NCBI RefSeq assembly: GCF_000808015.1 | Contig: NZ_JWHR01000165.1 | Coordinates: forward strand, 1-23,392 | DNA length: 23,392 nucleotides | Direction: 5' to 3' | Source: Terrisporobacter othiniensis | Lineage (GTDB): Bacteria; Bacillota; Clostridia; Peptostreptococcales; Peptostreptococcaceae | Shown: in pieces, positions 21,179 through 23,392 of the stretch | Position numbering within the stretch: position 1 is the stretch's first letter | How the letters are laid out: the number at the start of each line of letters is the position of its first letter | Made by a program: the position numbers and the translations under genes | Notes under the pieces: model-generated | The model's database searches: none | What the model was told of the DNA's origin: nothing | Seen by the model: only the letters and a program-made list of their open reading frames with translations

Positions 21179-23392
21179 TTATACACTATATATATCTGAA
21201 AATTCTATGTCACATCTTTCCACATGCTTACATTTTCTATCGTAATCATAATCATAATTCTTATTATCTTCTTCTTTTAACTTAATAGGAATAGTAAAGA
21301 TAAACTGAGATCCTTCATTAATCGCACTTTTTACATACACGTTTCCACCATGCATTTCTACCAAGTTTCTCACTATAGATAAGCCTATACCACTACCTTC
21401 ACATTTTCTGTTAAATGATTCATCTACTTGTCCAAATCTATCAAATATAAGATTAAGTTTGTCGCTTGGAATACCTACACCGCTGTCATTTACTGAAACT
21501 ATTATTTCCTTTTCTGTTGCGTTGATATCAACCTCTATATTTCCACCCTCTGGTGTATATTTTATTGCATTTGATAAAAGGTTTAACATAATTCTTTCTA
21601 TTTTATCTGGATCACAATAGGTAATTAATTCTTCAACATTGGTATCAAATATAAGATTTATTTTATTATTTTTTGTGTAATCTGCCACTGAGAGGGTTAT
21701 ATCTTCAATAATATTGATAATATTTTGATTAGATGCTCTAAGTTCATATGCCCCTATATCCATTTTACTTATGTCTATTAAATTATTTACTAATCTTAAT
21801 AATCTATAGGAGTTTTGTTTTATATAATTAGTGTATTTTTTTAAATTTTCTAGATCTATATTATTTTGTTCAATATTTTTATTGATAAGTTGCATAGTGC
21901 CTATCAGTATATTTATAGGCGTTCTAAATTCATGAGATATATTTGAAAAGAATTCATTTTTTACAAGTTCTAGCTGAACGGCTTCTTCTAACCTTCTTTT
22001 TTCTTTTTCTATTTCCAACTCTCCTGTAATGTCTCTTGCTGCTGTAACATATATTCCTTGCTTAGAAATATACATACTACTCCATTCAAGATAAACGTAG
22101 TGCCCTTTTTTATGTTTAAATCGAACAATTTTTCTATCTATTTTACCATCTATATCTATTAATTTATCCTTCCTTAATTTCCTAAATCTCTCCACTTCTT
22201 CAGGATGAACAATTTCTTTCATTGACATTGACAGCAATTCTTCTTCACTCCACCCCAAAACATTATGCCAATTTGGACTTAGTCTTTTTAAATAGCCATC
22301 TATTCCCACAATGGATACCAAGTCAACACAAACATTTAAATATTGCTCCAATTCTTTTTCAGTATATTTACGCTTTCTATTTTCCACAAGTACTTGGTTT
22401 GAAAGCCTAACATTTTTAATTATCATAGCTATTTTAGTACATATATGTTTCATATACTCATCACTATTGAATTTAGGAGAATTGCCATTGCTATAGTTTA
22501 AGCTTATAATTCCAATAAACTCATCACTTAACTCTACGATATAGTTACCTAAATAATCTAATTCATCCATATAGATTTGTTTAGAAATTGGTTCATTACT
22601 TATTTTGGGATACACATTATTAAAATATTTTTTATTTTTATCTGAGTATATTTGAGCTATTGTACTTGGTATAAATCTTATATTTTCAAAATATTTATTT
22701 GAATTTTTTAGTTTTATAAATGGTGTTAAACCTTCTCTATTCTTATCATACATCAATATGGATAAACCATCTGCATTTGTATAATCAAGAATACGTTCTC
22801 CTATATTACTAAGTATTTTACTTAAATCCACATCATAGTATTCAATATCATTATAATCACTTTTAATTATTGTTCTGTTAAAATTTTTATATAACTCTTC
22901 TGATATTGTTTTTGATAAATTAATATTTTCAGTTGTTGCAACTATATATTTAGTTTTATTATTTTCATCATATATTGGAGATTTGTAACTTTTATACCAC
23001 TGAATATCATTATTAATAACTAATTTTTCATTAAATATTTTAGGATTTTTATTCTCAATTACATCCCTGTTATTTAACTCAAACTCTTTATAAACCTCAT
23101 CATCCCCAAATTTATAATTATAACTCCCTATAATATCGTCTCTTTCTAAATTTAATATATTTGCAAAGGCTTTATTAACGTATAGATACCTTCCCTCTTC
23201 ATTTATAACAAATGTGGAAATACTAATATTATCTAAAAGATCCTCTAGCATTTCCATAGTATATGGTTTTTCATCTACTTCTTTTCCTATGATAATAATA
23301 CTTCTCTCATGAGGCTGTTGGGAGGATGATATGGGGATTAAGTGATTTAGTGAATGTAAGGCATGGTGTTCTGCATGCAGAGGGTGTTCATC
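21179..23392 (-). CDS. Multi-PAS cytosolic sensor histidine kinase, 5' end beyond the window
   Basis: At least 737 residues. The frame stays open to the last base, 45 codons past the ATG at 23257, which has no ribosome site, so the start lies outside. The visible extension ends SIIIIGKEVDEKPYT, typical of the end of a PAS/PAC unit. Counting from 23257: PAS at about 5-115 (FVINEEGRYLYVNKAFANIL), GAF-like segment at about 140-285, second PAS at about 305-415, HisKA with H442 in FFSNISHEFRTPIN, and HATPase_c with NLLSNAIKYTP (N box), DSGVGIP (591-597) and GSGIGLSIV (621-629). No membrane helix is present, so it is cytosolic. The tail beyond 660 is acidic and Tyr/Cys-containing. No response regulator is beside it within the window. 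The signal is unknown. Confidence 0.93.
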   Translation of the reverse strand, partial: DEHPLHAEHHALHSLNHLIPISSSQQPHERSIIIIGKEVDEKPYTMEMLEDLLDNISISTFVINEEGRYLYVNKAFANILNLERDDIIGSYNYKFGDDEVYKEFELNNRDVIENKNPKIFNEKLVINNDIQWYKSYKSPIYDENNKTKYIVATTENINLSKTISEELYKNFNRTIIKSDYNDIEYYDVDLSKILSNIGERILDYTNADGLSILMYDKNREGLTPFIKLKNSNKYFENIRFIPSTIAQIYSDKNKKYFNNVYPKISNEPISKQIYMDELDYLGNYIVELSDEFIGIISLNYSNGNSPKFNSDEYMKHICTKIAMIIKNVRLSNQVLVENRKRKYTEKELEQYLNVCVDLVSIVGIDGYLKRLSPNWHNVLGWSEEELLSMSMKEIVHPEEVERFRKLRKDKLIDIDGKIDRKIVRFKHKKGHYVYLEWSSMYISKQGIYVTAARDITGELEIEKEKRRLEEAVQLELVKNEFFSNISHEFRTPINILIGTMQLINKNIEQNNIDLENLKKYTNYIKQNSYRLLRLVNNLIDISKMDIGAYELRASNQNIINIIEDITLSVADYTKNNKINLIFDTNVEELITYCDPDKIERIMLNLLSNAIKYTPEGGNIEVDINATEKEIIVSVNDSGVGIPSDKLNLIFDRFGQVDESFNRKCEGSGIGLSIVRNLVEMHGGNVYVKSAINEGSQFIFTIPIKLKEEDNKNYDYDYDRKCKHVERCDIEFSDIYSV

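Overview
The window is AT-rich, low-GC DNA with strong AAGGAG-type ribosome binding sites, TTG/GTG starts and compact operons. It fits an anaerobic Clostridia genome, probably Peptostreptococcaceae (Clostridioides-like). This is inferred from gene content and codon style; no 16S or other marker is present. No tRNA, rRNA, transposase, integrase or CRISPR array was seen.

Layout. (1) 35-5130: a minus-strand pair, an M20 amidohydrolase followed by an HTH/WYL-like regulator, divergent from a plus-strand pair, an AGCS-type symporter and an OFA-like MFS carrier. The 0.5 kb between them holds a three-copy 17-bp tandem repeat, a good promoter and an 18-bp direct repeat. (2) 5182-6642: a minus-strand pair, a MoeA/MoaB-fold molybdopterin-binding protein with a Cys-rich tail and a MOSC protein, divergent from (3) a cardiolipin synthase (6865-8319). 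(4) 8388-10645: a MATE exporter and a BmrR-like MerR regulator, divergent, with a textbook 19-bp-spacer MerR promoter between them. (5) 10797-11940: a decayed island with a Ycf46-like AAA+ C-terminal remnant, a reading frame interrupted by three TGA codons, and another broken frame.

(6) 11977-19740: a purine hydroxylase locus on the minus strand. A NCS2 xanthine/urate-type permease is followed by a three-subunit molybdenum hydroxylase (FAD, 2[2Fe-2S] and molybdopterin subunits), then YqeC, a small acidic membrane protein, MocA and YqeB. YqeB, YqeC and MocA are the accessory set of selenium-dependent molybdenum hydroxylases, so the enzyme probably carries a labile Se-Mo cofactor and oxidises purines brought in by the permease. 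CGAACA(A/T)T boxes resembling the Firmicutes PurR box sit at the permease and hydroxylase promoters.

(7) 19979-23392: a secreted SH3b-SH3b-NlpC/P60 cell-wall hydrolase whose start region carries two perfect WalR-type boxes just downstream of its -10, then a multi-PAS cytosolic histidine kinase that is still open at the right edge of the window.

The best leads are the CGAACAWT purine operators, the WalR-type boxes placed for repression, the in-frame TGA codons at likely Trp positions in the decayed island, the MerR operator, and the uncharacterised acidic membrane protein inside the Se-Mo hydroxylase operon.
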